Positions 7,991-16,888 of a stretch of 64,000 bases of DNA are shown here, piece by piece. How positions within the stretch are numbered: position 1 is the stretch's first letter; the number at the start of each line of letters is the position of its first letter. The position numbers and the translations under genes were made by a program. Source of the DNA: Firmicutes bacterium ASF500 (GTDB lineage Bacteria; Bacillota; Clostridia; Oscillospirales; Oscillospiraceae). The stretch lies in NCBI GenBank assembly GCA_000492175.2, contig CP097573.1:3596001-3660000 (forward strand). Reading direction: 5' to 3'. The notes under the pieces are model-generated. The model saw only the letters and a program-made list of their open reading frames with translations, searched no databases and had not been told where the DNA came from.

Positions 7991-9529
7991 CTGATGATCG
8001 GCGCGTCCGGCGTAGGCAAGACGGCGTTCTTCCTGTACCCCAATATGGAGTACGCCTGTGCCAGCGGGATGAGCTTTCTGGCCCTTGACACCAAGGGCGA
8101 CCTCGCCCGGAACTACGGCGCCGTGGCCTTACAGCACTACGGCTACAAGGTGGCGGTGATCGACCTGCGCAATCCTACCAGGTCAGACGGGTACAACCTC
8201 CTCACGCTCATCAACCGTTACATGGACATCTGCCGGGAGCAGCCGTCCAATCTGGCGGCGAGAGCCAAGGCGGAGAAGTACGCTAAAATCTTAGCGAAAA
8301 CTATCATAAACCCGGAGGGTGATGCCGGTAATTATGGACAGAACCAGTTCTTTTACGATTCTGCAGAGGGACTGCTCACAGCAGTCGTTCTCCTGCTGGC
8401 GGAGTATCTGCCGCCTACAGAGGAGGCTCCCCAGGAGCGGCGGCACATCGTCAGCGTGTTCAAGCTGGTGCAGGATCTGCTGGCGCCCAGCAAGACCGCC
8501 AAAGGCAAGAATGGCTTTCAGGTCATGATGGACTCTTTGCCCGACACTCACAAGGCCCGGTGGTTCGCTGGCGCCGCCCTCAACTCGGCGGAGCAGGCCA
8601 TGGCCTCGGTCATGTCCACGGTGCTGTCCAGGCTGAACGCCTTCCTGGACTCCGAGCTGGAGCAGGTGCTGTGCTTCGACAGCGCCATTGACGCGGAAGC
8701 CTTTGCCTCCCAGAAGTCCGCCATCTTCCTCGTACTGCCGGAGGAAGACCCCAGTAAGAACTTTATGGCCGGCCTGATGATCCAGACCCTCAGCCGGGAA
8801 CTGTTCTCTGTAGCGGACGAAAACGGCGGCAAGCTGCCCAACCGGGTGGTGCTGTTCTGCGATGAGCTGGGCACCATGCCCGCCTTCGACATCCTGCCTC
8901 TGTTCAGCGCTGGCCGCTCCCGCAAACTGACTCTGGTGCCGATCATCCAGAGCCTTGCCCAGTTGGAGAAGAACTACGGCAAGGAGGGCGCGGAGATCAT
9001 AGTAGACAATACACAGGACACGATCTTCGGCGGCTTCGCCCCCAACTCCCAGACCGCCGAGGTGCTGTCCAAGGCCCTGGGCAGCCGCACTGTCATGAGC
9101 GGTTCGGTGAGCAAGGGCGGCGGGAAAGACAGCGCCAGCCGCTCCCTCCAGATGATGGAGCGGCCTCTCATGACGCCGGACGAGCTGAAGTCCATTCCAA
9201 AAGGACAGTTCGTGGTGATGAAAACCGGGACACACCCCATGCAGACAAGGCTCAGGCTCTTCCTGGACTGGGGTATCTCCTTCGGTGATCCATACCTGCT
9301 GCCGGAGCGGGCCGCACGTACCGTGGCCTATGCCAGCAAGCAGGAGCTGGAGCAGGCAATCTTCCGCTGCCACCACGCACAGCCGGCGGAGAGCGATACC
9401 CCGCCCGCTCCCCCAGTCCCACCGAAAACTCCAGCCGCCAGAGGCGGTGCGTCCTACGCTCAGGCCAGACGCACCAGGCGGGAGCCGCCTCCCCCTGTGG
9501 TTGTCCGCACAGATGGGGGGCAGGAGTAG
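7991..9529 (+). CDS. TraG/VirD4-like coupling protein, exon 2 (ATPase domain)
   Basis: This holds the remaining 512 codons, giving a spliced protein of 615 residues, normal for the family. The Walker A motif GASGVGKTA follows the splice junction at once, and the Walker B motif is VVLFCDELGTMPAF. The conserved LDTKGDLARNYG and the DNTQDTIFGGFAP segment also match. The C-terminal 70 residues are a Pro/Arg-rich tail. An unspliced message could start here only at ATG 7994, leaving no membrane anchor. It ends three bases before the next gene. The protein would sit at the inner membrane and pump DNA during conjugation. Confidence 0.92.
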   Translation: MMIGASGVGKTAFFLYPNMEYACASGMSFLALDTKGDLARNYGAVALQHYGYKVAVIDLRNPTRSDGYNLLTLINRYMDICREQPSNLAARAKAEKYAKILAKTIINPEGDAGNYGQNQFFYDSAEGLLTAVVLLLAEYLPPTEEAPQERRHIVSVFKLVQDLLAPSKTAKGKNGFQVMMDSLPDTHKARWFAGAALNSAEQAMASVMSTVLSRLNAFLDSELEQVLCFDSAIDAEAFASQKSAIFLVLPEEDPSKNFMAGLMIQTLSRELFSVADENGGKLPNRVVLFCDELGTMPAFDILPLFSAGRSRKLTLVPIIQSLAQLEKNYGKEGAEIIVDNTQDTIFGGFAPNSQTAEVLSKALGSRTVMSGSVSKGGGKDSASRSLQMMERPLMTPDELKSIPKGQFVVMKTGTHPMQTRLRLFLDWGISFGDPYLLPERAARTVAYASKQELEQAIFRCHHAQPAESDTPPAPPVPPKTPAARGGASYAQARRTRREPPPPVVVRTDGGQE

Positions 9530-9532
9530 TCT

Positions 9533-9787
9533 ATGGGATACTTTGAGAAGATCTATCAGTCCGACCTGAACCACCGGGCCAGGGCTGTGTATATGTACCT
9601 GAAGGATCACGCCGACAGCGAGGGCAAGTGCTGGCCGGGGATACGCACGATCTCCGCCGAGCTGCGGATGTCCCGCTCCACCGTCAAGCGGGCCTTGGAC
9701 GATCTGTACAGAGCGGAGCTGATCTCCAAGGAGCATCGCTGGCGGGAGAACGGGAGTCTCAGTTCAAATTTATACCGGCTGAAGTAG
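9533..9787 (+). CDS. Small winged-helix DNA-binding protein
   Basis: An 84-residue protein opening MGYFEKIYQSDLNHRARAVYMYL. It carries the helix-turn-helix IRTISAELRMSRSTVKRALDDLYRAELI (about 40-68), the pattern of RepA/DnaD-like winged helices that often start replication initiators of clostridial elements. It ends soon after this domain, so it may act as a regulator rather than an initiator. It is coupled to the coupling-protein gene with a three-base gap. A strong hairpin 16 bases downstream ends the transfer operon. Confidence 0.8.
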   Translation: MGYFEKIYQSDLNHRARAVYMYLKDHADSEGKCWPGIRTISAELRMSRSTVKRALDDLYRAELISKEHRWRENGSLSSNLYRLK

Positions 9788-9802
9788 TGCGAAAAAATAT
9801 AA

Positions 9803-9840
9803 GTTCTCCGCCAGGGAGTCATTGCGCCCTGGCGGAGAAC
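9803..9840 (+). terminator. Hairpin ending the transfer operon; boundary of cargo region
   Basis: A perfect 14-bp stem (9803-9816 with 9827-9840, GTTCTCCGCCAGGG) follows the winged-helix gene. It has no T run, so it could also be a structured leader. After it a 17-codon frame (9857-9910, MNQPEGPTLRESLEQRK) looks like the start of a backbone gene that breaks off. From about 9911 to 9996 I see nothing recognisable. Accessory genes begin there, on the opposite strand. Confidence 0.5.
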
Positions 9841-9996
9841 CGAGGGTAGGTTCACCATGAACCAACCAGAAGGGCCCACTCTAAGGGAGAGTTTAGAACA
9901 GAGAAAATGACAAACAGGCTCTAACGGTCGTTAGGATAGACACTGCTCTAACAGAAAGCCAAGCAAAGCAGACAAGGATCTGACAGATTTGTATAT

Positions 9997-10530
9997 TCAG
10001 ATTTTTCTGAAAATATCTAATGTATCCGAAGTGCCTACGGCTATGTAATTTCCGCATTTGCTAAATCCAAATGCCTTTATTTCATAATTCTCAAAGATAA
10101 TGGTACATTTCTCTGGATTTAGCGTATAAAGCGTATATTGGGGCATAAATATAATTTTCACCATCGGCCAAAAAGGAGCTACTGAAACCAACGTGTTTCC
10201 GCCTTTGGAAAATCGCCGCAAACCGCCGCCACGATCCCCAGCGATTGGCACAATTTCATCCCCCAATTCTTCAGCAAGGGCAATCAAATCATCTTCATCA
10301 TAATTTTCAGTACAATATGTTTTACTGCCTGTTTTGCAATCTATAATGCTCTGCCTTTGGCTCGATATGACAACTAATTTCTCGGTATGTATGTTTGAAA
10401 AGCCTAAATATATTAAACCACCGACTGCATAAGTAACTTTTTCCCACCCATCAGGGACACCTGTTGGAATGCATTGGATGATACCCTGCATCTTTTTTCT
10501 ATGCTCAATTTCATTTGTGTCCATAACCAT
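9997..10530 (-). CDS. Unrecognised protein, beta-rich, possibly immunity-type
   Basis: I do not recognise this 177-residue protein. It has no signal peptide or membrane segment. The first 75 residues resemble no family I know; the middle reads CTENYDEDDLIALAEELGDE, an acidic helix; and the C-terminal 80 residues alternate short hydrophobic strands (YTLYTLNPEKCTIIFENYEIKAFGFSKCGNYIAVGTSDTL is one run of such strands, in overlapping pieces). This suggests one or two propeller-like blades. The low GC compared with the transfer genes indicates separate origin. It sits at the left edge of a run of orphan immunity-like genes. Confidence 0.6.
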   Translation of the reverse strand: MVMDTNEIEHRKKMQGIIQCIPTGVPDGWEKVTYAVGGLIYLGFSNIHTEKLVVISSQRQSIIDCKTGSKTYCTENYDEDDLIALAEELGDEIVPIAGDRGGGLRRFSKGGNTLVSVAPFWPMVKIIFMPQYTLYTLNPEKCTIIFENYEIKAFGFSKCGNYIAVGTSDTLDIFRKI

Positions 10531-10571
10531 ACCTCCGTTCCATTTTTTATCCGATGCTTATAATCAGCCAA

Positions 10572-10787
10572 TCAGAATGAATAAAATCCCTCTCTCAAAA
10601 TGATTGCTAAGATATAAACTGCGAAAAAAGCGCAGAAACCGCCCAAAAGCAGAGGAATCATCGCCAAAATTTTGAACCGCGCCTTTTTCCAGATTTCCCA
10701 CGCCGCTTTTAGCAAAACAACTGCTATCCCCGCCGCGCCTAATATCGTAACAAAAATGGAAAAATAAGCTAATCCCACGGTTCTCAC
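10572..10787 (-). CDS. Small membrane protein, two transmembrane segments
   Basis: A 71-residue protein starting at GTG 10787, or possibly one of the following codons. Two hydrophobic segments, about residues 5-27 and 38-62, are separated by a basic loop (EIWKKARFK), so it should span the membrane twice. The family is not recognised. It lies between two other minus-strand accessory genes in apparent co-orientation. Confidence 0.55.
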   Translation of the reverse strand: MRTVGLAYFSIFVTILGAAGIAVVLLKAAWEIWKKARFKILAMIPLLLGGFCAFFAVYILAIILREGFYSF

Positions 10788-10822
10788 CTACTTTCTTTGT
10801 TGGGTTGATTTCATTTGATTTA

Positions 10823-11389
10823 TCAGTGTTTATCCAATGTAACCGAAATTGTTTCGTTCCCTCCGGCTCCATTTGCAACAGATAGTGTCACTGTATCCCC
10901 CTGCCAAACAAGCGAGTATTCCCCGGCGCAGACCGGCCTGTATCCGTCGTCGGTAATGATGCGTTCCTTCAGGTAAATCAGAAATGGATTGACCCGCTCA
11001 TATAGAGTTACCTTCCCAGAGATTAAGCTGACATTTTCCATGATAACGATGGTATGTATTCCGTCTGGTGAAGTGAAGCTGTGGTATTCCTCCCCTCTAT
11101 CAAAAAAGATACAAAGGAAATTCCCACATAACAATAAAAAGACCGTACCAGCGGCAATCATCGCAAGTATTATTTTATTTTTCAGTGCTTTTTCGGTTTC
11201 TCGATATTGCAGAAACGCAAGTGTTACTCCGCAAACCGCCGCAATGCAGTTTAGTATGCCTTGTATACGAAATGCCGTCCCCGTAGTCCCAATCAACAGA
11301 TTATAGTCCATCATCCAAATAATGATTACAATGCAAGGGAAAGCAAGCCACAAGGCAAGATATAAGTACAAGATTTTTCGCAATTTCAT
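10823..11389 (-). CDS. Membrane protein with C-terminal extracytoplasmic domain
   Basis: A 188-residue protein with an N-terminal hydrophobic helix (about 5-27), a second (about 43-62) and a third (about 73-95). A 90-residue beta-rich domain follows (FTSPDGIHTIVIMENV, VTLYERVNPFLIYLKE, GGNETISVTL). Such domains with a TSPDG-type opening are common in uncharacterised clostridial membrane proteins (DUF5412-like), but I cannot name the family firmly. It is co-oriented with the small two-helix protein downstream and may form a membrane pair with it. Confidence 0.65.
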   Translation of the reverse strand: MKLRKILYLYLALWLAFPCIVIIIWMMDYNLLIGTTGTAFRIQGILNCIAAVCGVTLAFLQYRETEKALKNKIILAMIAAGTVFLLLCGNFLCIFFDRGEEYHSFTSPDGIHTIVIMENVSLISGKVTLYERVNPFLIYLKERIITDDGYRPVCAGEYSLVWQGDTVTLSVANGAGGNETISVTLDKH

Positions 11390-11424
11390 TTTCGCCTATC
11401 TCCAAAGCAGTCTTTGTATATACC

Positions 11425-12795
11425 TCAATACCCCCGGCGTTTCAAATCCGCCGCCAGCTTTACATAGAACTCCCGCACGTCGAAGCCCCGGATGTTCTCC
11501 CGGTTCAGATCCACCACGTCCCCGTGGGAGATACCCCGCTTCCCCTGGGGCTCCAGGAGGGTGAACCGCTCCCCCCACTTGGCTGACTCCACCGACACCA
11601 GCCCGTCGTTCAGGCCGTCGAAGTGCTTGACGATGGGGTATGTCATATTCAGCGGGAACTTGCCATGCTGGGCCTTCTTGCAGTAGGACATGACGCTCTC
11701 ATACACCACGCCGGGAGCGTCGAGCGTCACCTCGTTCCGGGCTAGGCACGCGCTCTCCGTCAGGTCGGTCACCGCCGCCAGGAAGTCCGGGTTGGGGTCG
11801 CCCACCTGCTTCATCGTGGCGTTGTAGGCCGCGGCGATTTTCAGCCGTGCGGCCTGGGGAACCTTGCCCAGCAGGTACTCGGCAAAGATGCAGCCCCGGT
11901 GCGGGGTGTTGATGGTGGTCAATGTCGCCACATAAGGGGCCATGCCGCAGTGGGCGATGGCGGCCCGGCTGTCCAGCCCGCCCTTGGAGTGGGCGATGAT
12001 GTTCACCTTCCCACAGCCGGTTTCCTCCACGATCTGCCGGATGCGCTCCGCCAGCTCCTTCCCGCTGTCTTCCACCGCCGCTGCGGACTGCTGCTGGCCG
12101 TAGTAGACCGTGGCCCCGTTGCGCCTCAGCTCCTTGGGAATGCGGCCCCAGTAGTTGAGGTAGCGGAAGTCCCGGAAGAACACGCCGTGGACCATCAGGA
12201 GGGGATACTTCGTTTTGCAGACCTCGCTCTCCGCCCGAACCACGTCCAGCTCCCACTTCTGGGTTTCAAACTCCACCTCGTCCCCGCAGATGCGGATGAT
12301 TTTTACCAGATACCAGAGGTTCACCAGAGGAATCCACCCGCACAGAGCCGCCAGAACCCGGTGCTTGATCCCCAGCTGAACCGAGGTGAGGTAGACCCGG
12401 ATCATGCCGTTCCAGAAGACAATGGCCTCCAGGATCACCGCCAGCAGCACGCCCATCGCGCCCCCAAAATACCCCCACCAGTCAAGGAAGCTGTCCGCCG
12501 CAATATCGACACGCAGTACGTTCAGCCAGAGAAGCTGGAGCAGGACGGTGGCCGTGGCGGTCACGCAGAACAGCCGCAGCAGCTCACAGCCCTCCGCCAG
12601 CCGCTGGATGCGCTTGGTGGGGCCGGACTTCGGAATAGGCCGGAGATTCACCCAGAGGAACGCCGCCGCCAGGGGCAGAAACAGCCACCCCGCGCCGGAA
12701 ACTGACCATTTGGCGTACAACAGCCAGACCAGCGGCAGGGCATTCGCCGCCGCCGTCAGCAGCAGGCCGTAGACGATCTGCCTGACATACTTCAT
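11425..12795 (-). CDS. Membrane-anchored lipase/esterase, alpha/beta hydrolase
   Basis: A 456-residue protein. The N-terminal 190 residues carry about five hydrophobic helices. The remainder is an alpha/beta hydrolase of the triacylglycerol lipase kind, with an oxyanion-type strand PLLMVHGVFFRD (about 200), the nucleophile elbow IIAHSKGGLDSR (Ser near 265), then TTINTPHRG. An acid and a late His are expected, and ISHGDVVDL near 430 fits the His. The substrate is unknown; membrane lipids or acylated molecules are plausible. GC is higher than in the neighbouring hypothetical genes. The gene is monocistronic, and its upstream region faces the next gene divergently. Confidence 0.85.
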   Translation of the reverse strand: MKYVRQIVYGLLLTAAANALPLVWLLYAKWSVSGAGWLFLPLAAAFLWVNLRPIPKSGPTKRIQRLAEGCELLRLFCVTATATVLLQLLWLNVLRVDIAADSFLDWWGYFGGAMGVLLAVILEAIVFWNGMIRVYLTSVQLGIKHRVLAALCGWIPLVNLWYLVKIIRICGDEVEFETQKWELDVVRAESEVCKTKYPLLMVHGVFFRDFRYLNYWGRIPKELRRNGATVYYGQQQSAAAVEDSGKELAERIRQIVEETGCGKVNIIAHSKGGLDSRAAIAHCGMAPYVATLTTINTPHRGCIFAEYLLGKVPQAARLKIAAAYNATMKQVGDPNPDFLAAVTDLTESACLARNEVTLDAPGVVYESVMSYCKKAQHGKFPLNMTYPIVKHFDGLNDGLVSVESAKWGERFTLLEPQGKRGISHGDVVDLNRENIRGFDVREFYVKLAADLKRRGY

Positions 12796-13014
12796 AAAGC
12801 CGCCTCCCGTTCAACAGCGCCCACCGGCGCTTTTCTGCGTTTATAGTAGACCTTGCCAACGGGGTTGTCAAGTTGGGAGGCCGGGCGGTTCTTTTCAGAA
12901 ACCGGATTGAACCGGGATAGGAATGATGGTATAATCAAGGCATTAAATCGTCATTTACCATTTGCTACTCTGTCCGGACACACTTAAATCAAAAGGCACA
13001 AAGGAGTCATCATC

Positions 13015-13473
13015 ATGACAGAAAAAGTCAGAAAGTGTATCACTGACTGTCTTCCAAAAGAAACCACTTATCTGGGCGAATTTTTGTTCCTGATGCCAGA
13101 TACCGTCTGGGAAGGAAAATCTGGTGGGCAAAGTTTTGTGGCAGTTGCAGAAGACCGATGGCTCTCTGGTTCGAGCGGCCAGTTTCTGGCTGTGACAGAG
13201 AATGGATCTGTCTATAAAGGCGACTTGGGTGACTGCGGTCTGTTTCAGTACTGCGCTGCCAGCTTTCCACAGTTTATGGAAATCATGAGGGTATACCAAG
13301 CTGTGCTTGAGGCCCGCCAACCGCCAGATGCAGGGGACAAAGAAGGATTTCGACGATGCGAGAAAGAGGAAGAAGCTCTCCGTGAAGCAATCACCCGGAT
13401 TGATTCCACCGCACTACGGGATGATAGGACATTTTGGAGTATCTGGGCAGAAGAGATTGGCTACGGCTTTTAA
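13015..13473 (+). CDS. SUKH-4-like putative immunity protein
   Basis: A 152-residue cytoplasmic protein with AAAGGAG about ten bases ahead of its ATG. A central run of beta strands (QSFVAVAEDRWL, GQFLAVTENGSVYKGD) is followed by a helical C-terminus ending IDSTALRDDRTFWSIW. The D-x-x-FW..W.E.I..G ending is the pattern I associate with the SUKH-4 immunity family, proteins that neutralise polymorphic toxins. No toxin gene is adjacent. The call is by pattern only and moderately sure. Confidence 0.5.
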   Translation: MTEKVRKCITDCLPKETTYLGEFLFLMPDTVWEGKSGGQSFVAVAEDRWLSGSSGQFLAVTENGSVYKGDLGDCGLFQYCAASFPQFMEIMRVYQAVLEARQPPDAGDKEGFRRCEKEEEALREAITRIDSTALRDDRTFWSIWAEEIGYGF

Positions 13474-13560
13474 AATCCAATTCCTGTTCTGTCATATATT
13501 GCATTGCATAAATAACTTTCCAGTTTATCGGAAAGTAGGCTATGAGGGATTGAACCCACC

Positions 13561-14286
13561 ATGGAAACCGTCAAACGCGGCTATATGCCGAAAGATACTA
13601 TCGAATTTGGCCCCAAGGCCGCGGCCAAGCTGAACGCCGCCGCCCAGGAGCTGGCGTTCCTGCTTGATCGGGGGTACGACACCAAATCCGCCTCCACCTT
13701 CGTGGGCAACCACCACCTGCTCTCGGAGCGCCAGCGGCTGGCCCTGGCCCGGATCACCTCTCCCCGCGCCGCCCTGGAGGAGCGGGAGCGCAAGCGGCTC
13801 CGGGAGGCGCCGGAGGCCCTGGTGCTGGACGGCTTCAACACCGTCATCACCCTGGAGGTGGCCCTGTCCGGCTCCCTGCTCCTGGAGGGCATGGACGGCA
13901 CCATCCGGGATCTGGCCGGACTGCGGGGGAGCTACCGCATCGTGGACAAAACAGTGCGGGCCGTGGAGCTTCTGCTGGCCCGGCTGGAGGCCCTGGGGGT
14001 CAAGGAGGCCCTGTTCTATCTGGACCAGCAGGTGTCCAACTCCGGCCGCCTCCGGGCGTTGCTGCTGGACAAGGCGGCGGAACGGAGCGTCCAGGTCCAG
14101 GTGGAGCTGCACCCCAGCGTGGACGGTGTCCTCTCCCGCCTGGAGAACGTGGTCACTACAGATGCCATCATTTTAGATAAGTGTGGAAGCTGGTACAACC
14201 TGAACCGGGGAATCATCGAGGAGGCTGTCCCGGAGGTGTGGGTCTTGCGGCTGAATGGACTGGACAGTAACGGGGTTCTGCTATGA
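13561..14286 (+). CDS. DUF434 domain protein
   Basis: A 241-residue protein matching DUF434 proteins along its length: an N-terminal ELAFLLDRGYDTKSASTFVGN block with LSERQRLALARI, then a Rossmann-like half starting VLDGFNTVITLEVALSG and continuing FYLDQQVSNSGRL. Function is unknown; the acidic and Asp-rich strands suggest a nuclease- or PIN-like fold, but that is inference. Start ATG 13561 gives the METVKRGYMPKD opening typical of the family; ATG 13585 is an alternative. Its GC is well above its surroundings. It overlaps the next gene by four bases (ATGA). Confidence 0.75.
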   Translation: METVKRGYMPKDTIEFGPKAAAKLNAAAQELAFLLDRGYDTKSASTFVGNHHLLSERQRLALARITSPRAALEERERKRLREAPEALVLDGFNTVITLEVALSGSLLLEGMDGTIRDLAGLRGSYRIVDKTVRAVELLLARLEALGVKEALFYLDQQVSNSGRLRALLLDKAAERSVQVQVELHPSVDGVLSRLENVVTTDAIILDKCGSWYNLNRGIIEEAVPEVWVLRLNGLDSNGVLL

Positions 14287-14972
14287 AAACTGCGGTATTG
14301 AAAATGTTCCTCCTGGCTCTTTCCTCTCTTATGCTCTGCGCCTGCCAAGCATGTGACAAAGGTGTTGAGCCGGAGCAGGACCACCCAGCAGAAGTCCAAC
14401 AGATCATCCAGGCATATTCCCCCATCATCACTGACTGCGATATAAAAAACGCTGAATTTTCGCTGATATATCTGGATGACGATGCAGTTCCAGAACTGGT
14501 GATCCTGGACAGATACTACAACAGATATTCCATTTACACCGTAAAGGACAGTTCTGCCGTTTGTCTGGTTGACCATATAACTACCGTAGAAATGTCCTAC
14601 TATGAACACTGCGGTGTTATATCGGCATTTTATAGGTGGAATGGAGGCGGGGATGAAGGGAGCTATGCCAACGCATATTATCAGATAGATCAGCATTCGG
14701 AGCCACTGACAGATGACTCCATACCGGATTTTGAGTTTACTTATAATGCAGTCTATGATGAAAACAGCCAGTGGACCGGCACTGGAACGGTCAATTATTC
14801 CGTCAAGGGAGAAGAGATTGACGAAGCGGCCTATCAGCAAATACTGGCCGACCTCGATCTCCCGCAGGCCGAAGAAAAAAGCTGCTTTTCGGAAACCAGC
14901 GAATGCTTCACAAAGGATGAACTCTTGCTATACTTGGAGATGACAACAACTTTGGAGGCAGCCTCATCATGA
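14283..14972 (+). CDS. Unrecognised lipoprotein
   Basis: A 229-residue protein with a lipoprotein signal: MKTAVLKMFLLALSSLMLCAC, with the lipobox Cys near residue 19-21. The mature part has helical and beta stretches and an aspartate-rich segment (IYLDDDAVPELVILD) of the type seen in FG-GAP/VCBS-like calcium loops. It probably sits on the outer face of the membrane. It overlaps both neighbours by ATGA and so belongs to a three-gene operon with the DUF434 gene and the large two-domain membrane protein. Function unknown. Confidence 0.75.
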   Translation: MKTAVLKMFLLALSSLMLCACQACDKGVEPEQDHPAEVQQIIQAYSPIITDCDIKNAEFSLIYLDDDAVPELVILDRYYNRYSIYTVKDSSAVCLVDHITTVEMSYYEHCGVISAFYRWNGGGDEGSYANAYYQIDQHSEPLTDDSIPDFEFTYNAVYDENSQWTGTGTVNYSVKGEEIDEAAYQQILADLDLPQAEEKSCFSETSECFTKDELLLYLEMTTTLEAASS

Positions 14973-16870
14973 GCAAAGAAAAGGTTTTGAAACTATCATG
15001 GCGCGTTCTTTTAGCCGGAATGTCCATACTTACGGTTCTATTCTTCCTTGATATTAAGTTCGTAGTATTAGGGATAAACATTCTTGTGCTGGATATGCTG
15101 ACTGCCGGCATCTGGGCCTTTGTCCGCTTATGCAGGTGGGCTGGCCGTGAGAATACTGAAAGAAGAACTGCTGCTATAATCGCTATAACGCTTGCGGGAT
15201 TGCTCGCGGCATCGGTTCTGCTGCTTGGCTTGGGCATGTACGGAGGATGGTACGAGTATGCTGAAGGAACGGAACCGCAGACCCACCGCACCTTTGTGGT
15301 GGAGTATCGACGCAATATGCTTCAGAAGGGAACAGCAAAAGTATATGAGCGATTCGGCCCACTGCTATTCCCCTGCAATGTGCCAGAATACCACGGCGAG
15401 CTAAATTTTGATGAATTGGACTCCAAGTATGCGAGCGTCTACATCAGCGAGGAACAGCAAGCAATTACTGTTTCTCTTTTCATCTACGGACCAAGGTTTC
15501 ATATACCGTTGGAACTGACCGGAAAATCGTCCACGTCCCCTGAACAGCTGCTGACGGAGCAGCCCATAGACGATACCCACGATGCTTTCCTGATCGACAC
15601 AGGCGGCGAACTTGGTACGCTGCTGGTGACGGCGGAACTGGACGAGGAAGCGCCCACCAAGGATTGCTGCGCCACTGTGCGATTTACCGTTTGGAACCCT
15701 GATGCCATGGACGAACCCCTTCAAACAATCATAGCGGGTACGAATATCTTCCTGGACTGGAGCATCATAGACGCCAACTTCGATGGCTGCGCAGATTTCA
15801 CCTGCACCTATCTTCGAGGGAACCAGTCCTATTACGATCACCTCTGGATTTGGTGCGAAGAACACCGGCAATTCGAGGGCATCCCAGAGTACGACGAGAT
15901 TTCTGTCCCAGAATTGGACGCGGAAACCGGGACGATCTACGGTTTTAACCGCAGCAGCGCCGGCGGCACAGGACTGCATACCTTCCACCAATGGATCAAC
16001 GGAAATCTCACCTGTGTGCGCCAAATCAAGATTGACTCCGGTCTGGCCAATACGGTCCGCATGTCTGTCCAGGACCGCGTTGCCGGTGAACTGGCGGAGA
16101 TCTATCACGAAGATTTTCCCATAGAGTCCGGCGGCTGGCAGGACGCGCAAATGGTGTGGCACGACCTGGACTACCACGGCGAGCCGGGCGGAATCTATGA
16201 CCTCTTCCAACAGCAACCCATAGATGACACCCACGATGCCTTCCTGGTGAGCACCGGCGGCAAGCTGGGCACGTTACTGGTGACGGCAGAACTGGCTATG
16301 GAAAACAAGGATGAATTTGGAACCCGCGATATTACATTTTCTGTCTGGAATCCGGTTGATATGGAACAGCCCATCCAAACATTTTCAGAGGAGTTTATGA
16401 TGGGCGTCGCACCGGAGTTTCATCATGTGGTGGACGCTAATTTTGACGGTTTTCAAGATTTTGGGTATCTCTTTCATGCAGGAAATCAACCATATTATCA
16501 ACATTACTGGCTGTGGGACGAGGTGCAAGGTCAATTCCAATACTGTGCGCCTCTTGTAGAGATTTCACAGCCCGTATTTGACCCGGAGCGGCAGGTAATC
16601 ACCGGCTGGGCACGCAGCAGCGGAGCCGGTGATGGTATCAACACCTTCCACCGCTGGGAGGACGGGGAGCTGGTTTGCGTGCGGCGGATCGAATCATTCT
16701 CACCGTGGGAGGAGCCAAGCATTGTCTGTGTGCAAGATCGGATCAATGGAGAACTCCAACAGGTCTATCGCGAGGAGTTCCCCTGGCCCGGCGAGGAGCC
16801 GGAAGGGCAGGAAGCGTGGCGGCAGGCACGCTATAAATGGTGCGATTTGGACTATCACGGAGAGCCATAA
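14969..16870 (+). CDS. Membrane-anchored protein with two XAC2610-like repeats
   Basis: A 633-residue protein. Two hydrophobic helices near the N-terminus (about 10-50 and 68-92) anchor a large outer part. That part holds an intragenic duplication: residues about 197-412 and 416-633 both start QPIDDTHDAFL and run through LGTLLVTAEL, FTVWNP, DANFDG, a Tyr-rich LW or WLW segment, and end W.DLDYHGEP. The DANFDG..DF block resembles VCBS/XAC2610 beta repeats, which bind calcium. Its function is unknown. It is translationally coupled to the preceding lipoprotein gene. The C-terminal ends of both repeats are almost identical, pointing to a fairly recent duplication. Confidence 0.75.
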   Translation: MSKEKVLKLSWRVLLAGMSILTVLFFLDIKFVVLGINILVLDMLTAGIWAFVRLCRWAGRENTERRTAAIIAITLAGLLAASVLLLGLGMYGGWYEYAEGTEPQTHRTFVVEYRRNMLQKGTAKVYERFGPLLFPCNVPEYHGELNFDELDSKYASVYISEEQQAITVSLFIYGPRFHIPLELTGKSSTSPEQLLTEQPIDDTHDAFLIDTGGELGTLLVTAELDEEAPTKDCCATVRFTVWNPDAMDEPLQTIIAGTNIFLDWSIIDANFDGCADFTCTYLRGNQSYYDHLWIWCEEHRQFEGIPEYDEISVPELDAETGTIYGFNRSSAGGTGLHTFHQWINGNLTCVRQIKIDSGLANTVRMSVQDRVAGELAEIYHEDFPIESGGWQDAQMVWHDLDYHGEPGGIYDLFQQQPIDDTHDAFLVSTGGKLGTLLVTAELAMENKDEFGTRDITFSVWNPVDMEQPIQTFSEEFMMGVAPEFHHVVDANFDGFQDFGYLFHAGNQPYYQHYWLWDEVQGQFQYCAPLVEISQPVFDPERQVITGWARSSGAGDGINTFHRWEDGELVCVRRIESFSPWEEPSIVCVQDRINGELQQVYREEFPWPGEEPEGQEAWRQARYKWCDLDYHGEP

Positions 16871-16888
16871 CGATGGGGGAAATTGATT

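Noticed and set aside
11899..12705. Plus-strand frame opposite the lipase gene
   Set aside because: The minus strand encodes a clear alpha/beta hydrolase with AHSKGG; the plus frame has the Pro/Gly/His-rich look of a shadow.
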